This document shows, piece after piece, positions 5,572-5,992 of a stretch of 5,992 nt of DNA. Source of the stretch: SHYR01 sp034406555 (lineage in GTDB: Bacteria > Chloroflexota > Dehalococcoidia > UBA2979); contig DASCRM010000016.1 in assembly GCA_034406555.1 (NCBI GenBank), forward strand, positions 1 through 5,992, read 5' to 3'. The position numbers and the translations under genes were made by a program. The stretch's first letter is position 1. Each line of letters begins with the position of its first letter. A model generated the notes under the pieces. The model had not been told where the DNA came from and did not search any database. It saw only the letters and a list, made by a program, of their open reading frames with translations.

Positions 5572-5992
5572 CTAGAGCGTTTTGGATCGGGCCACGAAGT
5601 CGCGGATCGCCTCGAAGTACTGGGTGCGGCCGACCCAGAGGATGTCATTGTGTCCGGCGCCTGCGATCACGACGAGGTGGCGGCTCGTCGCTTCGAGCAG
5701 CTTGTGCAACTCCTCGGCCGTTCGGAGCGGGACTAACTGGTCGCGCTCACCATGGATCAGGAGCGCTGGCATCACGATGGAGCGGATCTTCGCTTCATGG
5801 TTCGCTGCGAGCTGGCCTCCCACCTCCGTATCGAGCAGCCCCAGTCGGCCCAGCATCTCGCGGATGCTCCCGGCGCCACTCTCGAGGATCAGACCGCGGA
5901 ACCGGCTGCCGCCGTTGGCGGCCAACTCAAGTGCCGGATGGGCGCCCAGGCTTCGGCCCATGAGGAACCTCGACCCTGAGAAACCAAGCTCG
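5572..5992 (-). CDS. Alpha/beta hydrolase, C-terminal part (partial)
   Basis: The gene enters from the right edge and ends at TAG (5574-5572), with 139 whole codons visible. An ATG at 5961 is not the start: the open frame continues upstream to the edge as ELGFSGSRFL directly before MGRSLG, the normal strand leading into the nucleophile elbow. The elbow GRSLG carries the catalytic Ser (codon 5952-5950). HGERDQLVP carries the acid Asp (5742-5740) and GAGHNDI the catalytic His (5652-5650), so the triad is complete. The H-N-D after the histidine is seen in ABHD13/ABHD17- and YfhR-like serine hydrolases. The N-terminal half, with the oxyanion region and any signal or membrane anchor, is outside the window, so location and substrate stay open. 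It points the same way as the S9 peptidase, but 460 bases and a separate peptidase promoter lie between, so they are probably not one operon. Confidence 0.88.
   Translation of the reverse strand, partial: ELGFSGSRFLMGRSLGAHPALELAANGGSRFRGLILESGAGSIREMLGRLGLLDTEVGGQLAANHEAKIRSIVMPALLIHGERDQLVPLRTAEELHKLLEATSRHLVVIAGAGHNDILWVGRTQYFEAIRDFVARSKTL

Noticed and set aside
5572..5961. The alpha/beta hydrolase as a complete 129-residue gene starting at ATG 5961
   Set aside because: That ATG lies three codons before the catalytic serine; the frame stays open to the window edge with the expected strand sequence, so the gene is cut by the window, not short.
1..5992. CRISPR arrays, insertion sequences, att sites, tRNA or rRNA genes
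   Set aside because: No regularly spaced repeats, terminal inverted repeats with transposase, or conserved RNA gene sequence was found on either strand by reading.

Overview
The DNA is GC-rich, with strong G/C preference at third codon positions, closely packed genes and little free space. Two plus-strand promoter candidates have an extended -10 of the form TGCTAnnnT, and one may lead directly into a leaderless start. Together with the gene families present, this fits an environmental high-GC bacterium, most likely an actinobacterium and perhaps of the Thermoleophilia type. That placement is inference only; no marker gene is present. No tRNA, rRNA, CRISPR array, insertion sequence or phage gene was found.

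Layout from left to right. Positions 1-88 hold the last 28 codons of an acyl-CoA dehydrogenase (plus strand). After a 148-base gap with a weak hairpin and a promoter candidate comes a two-gene operon for lactate-utilization (Lut/LUD) proteins: lutC (237-791) and, joined by an ATGA overlap, a 728-residue protein (788-2974). That protein fuses a complete LutB (LUD domain plus two [4Fe-4S] motifs) to a complete LutA (two CCG domains). A 160-base convergent gap with an inverted repeat and a coding-like trace separates it from an S9-family serine peptidase on the minus strand (3135-5111), which has a clear Shine-Dalgarno and promoter. Upstream of the peptidase is a 460-base stretch (5112-5571). It holds a plus-strand extended -10, a short coding-like reading frame (about 5261-5444) that seems frame-shifted near its start, and an inverted repeat over its stop. 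The right end (5572-5992) is the C-terminal part of an alpha/beta hydrolase on the minus strand, cut by the window edge.

How the genes work together. Only lutC and lutBA form a visible functional unit: LutABC is the iron-sulfur complex that oxidises L-lactate to pyruvate in Bacillus subtilis, and here the three parts are packed into two polypeptides. The upstream acyl-CoA dehydrogenase runs in the same direction, but the gap and the separate promoter argue for separate expression. The peptidase and the hydrolase have no evident link to the Lut operon or to each other beyond the shared alpha/beta-hydrolase fold. The window is mostly ordinary metabolic and housekeeping sequence. The points most worth a second look are the LutB-LutA fusion, the small broken gene at 5261-5444, and the coding trace after lutBA.
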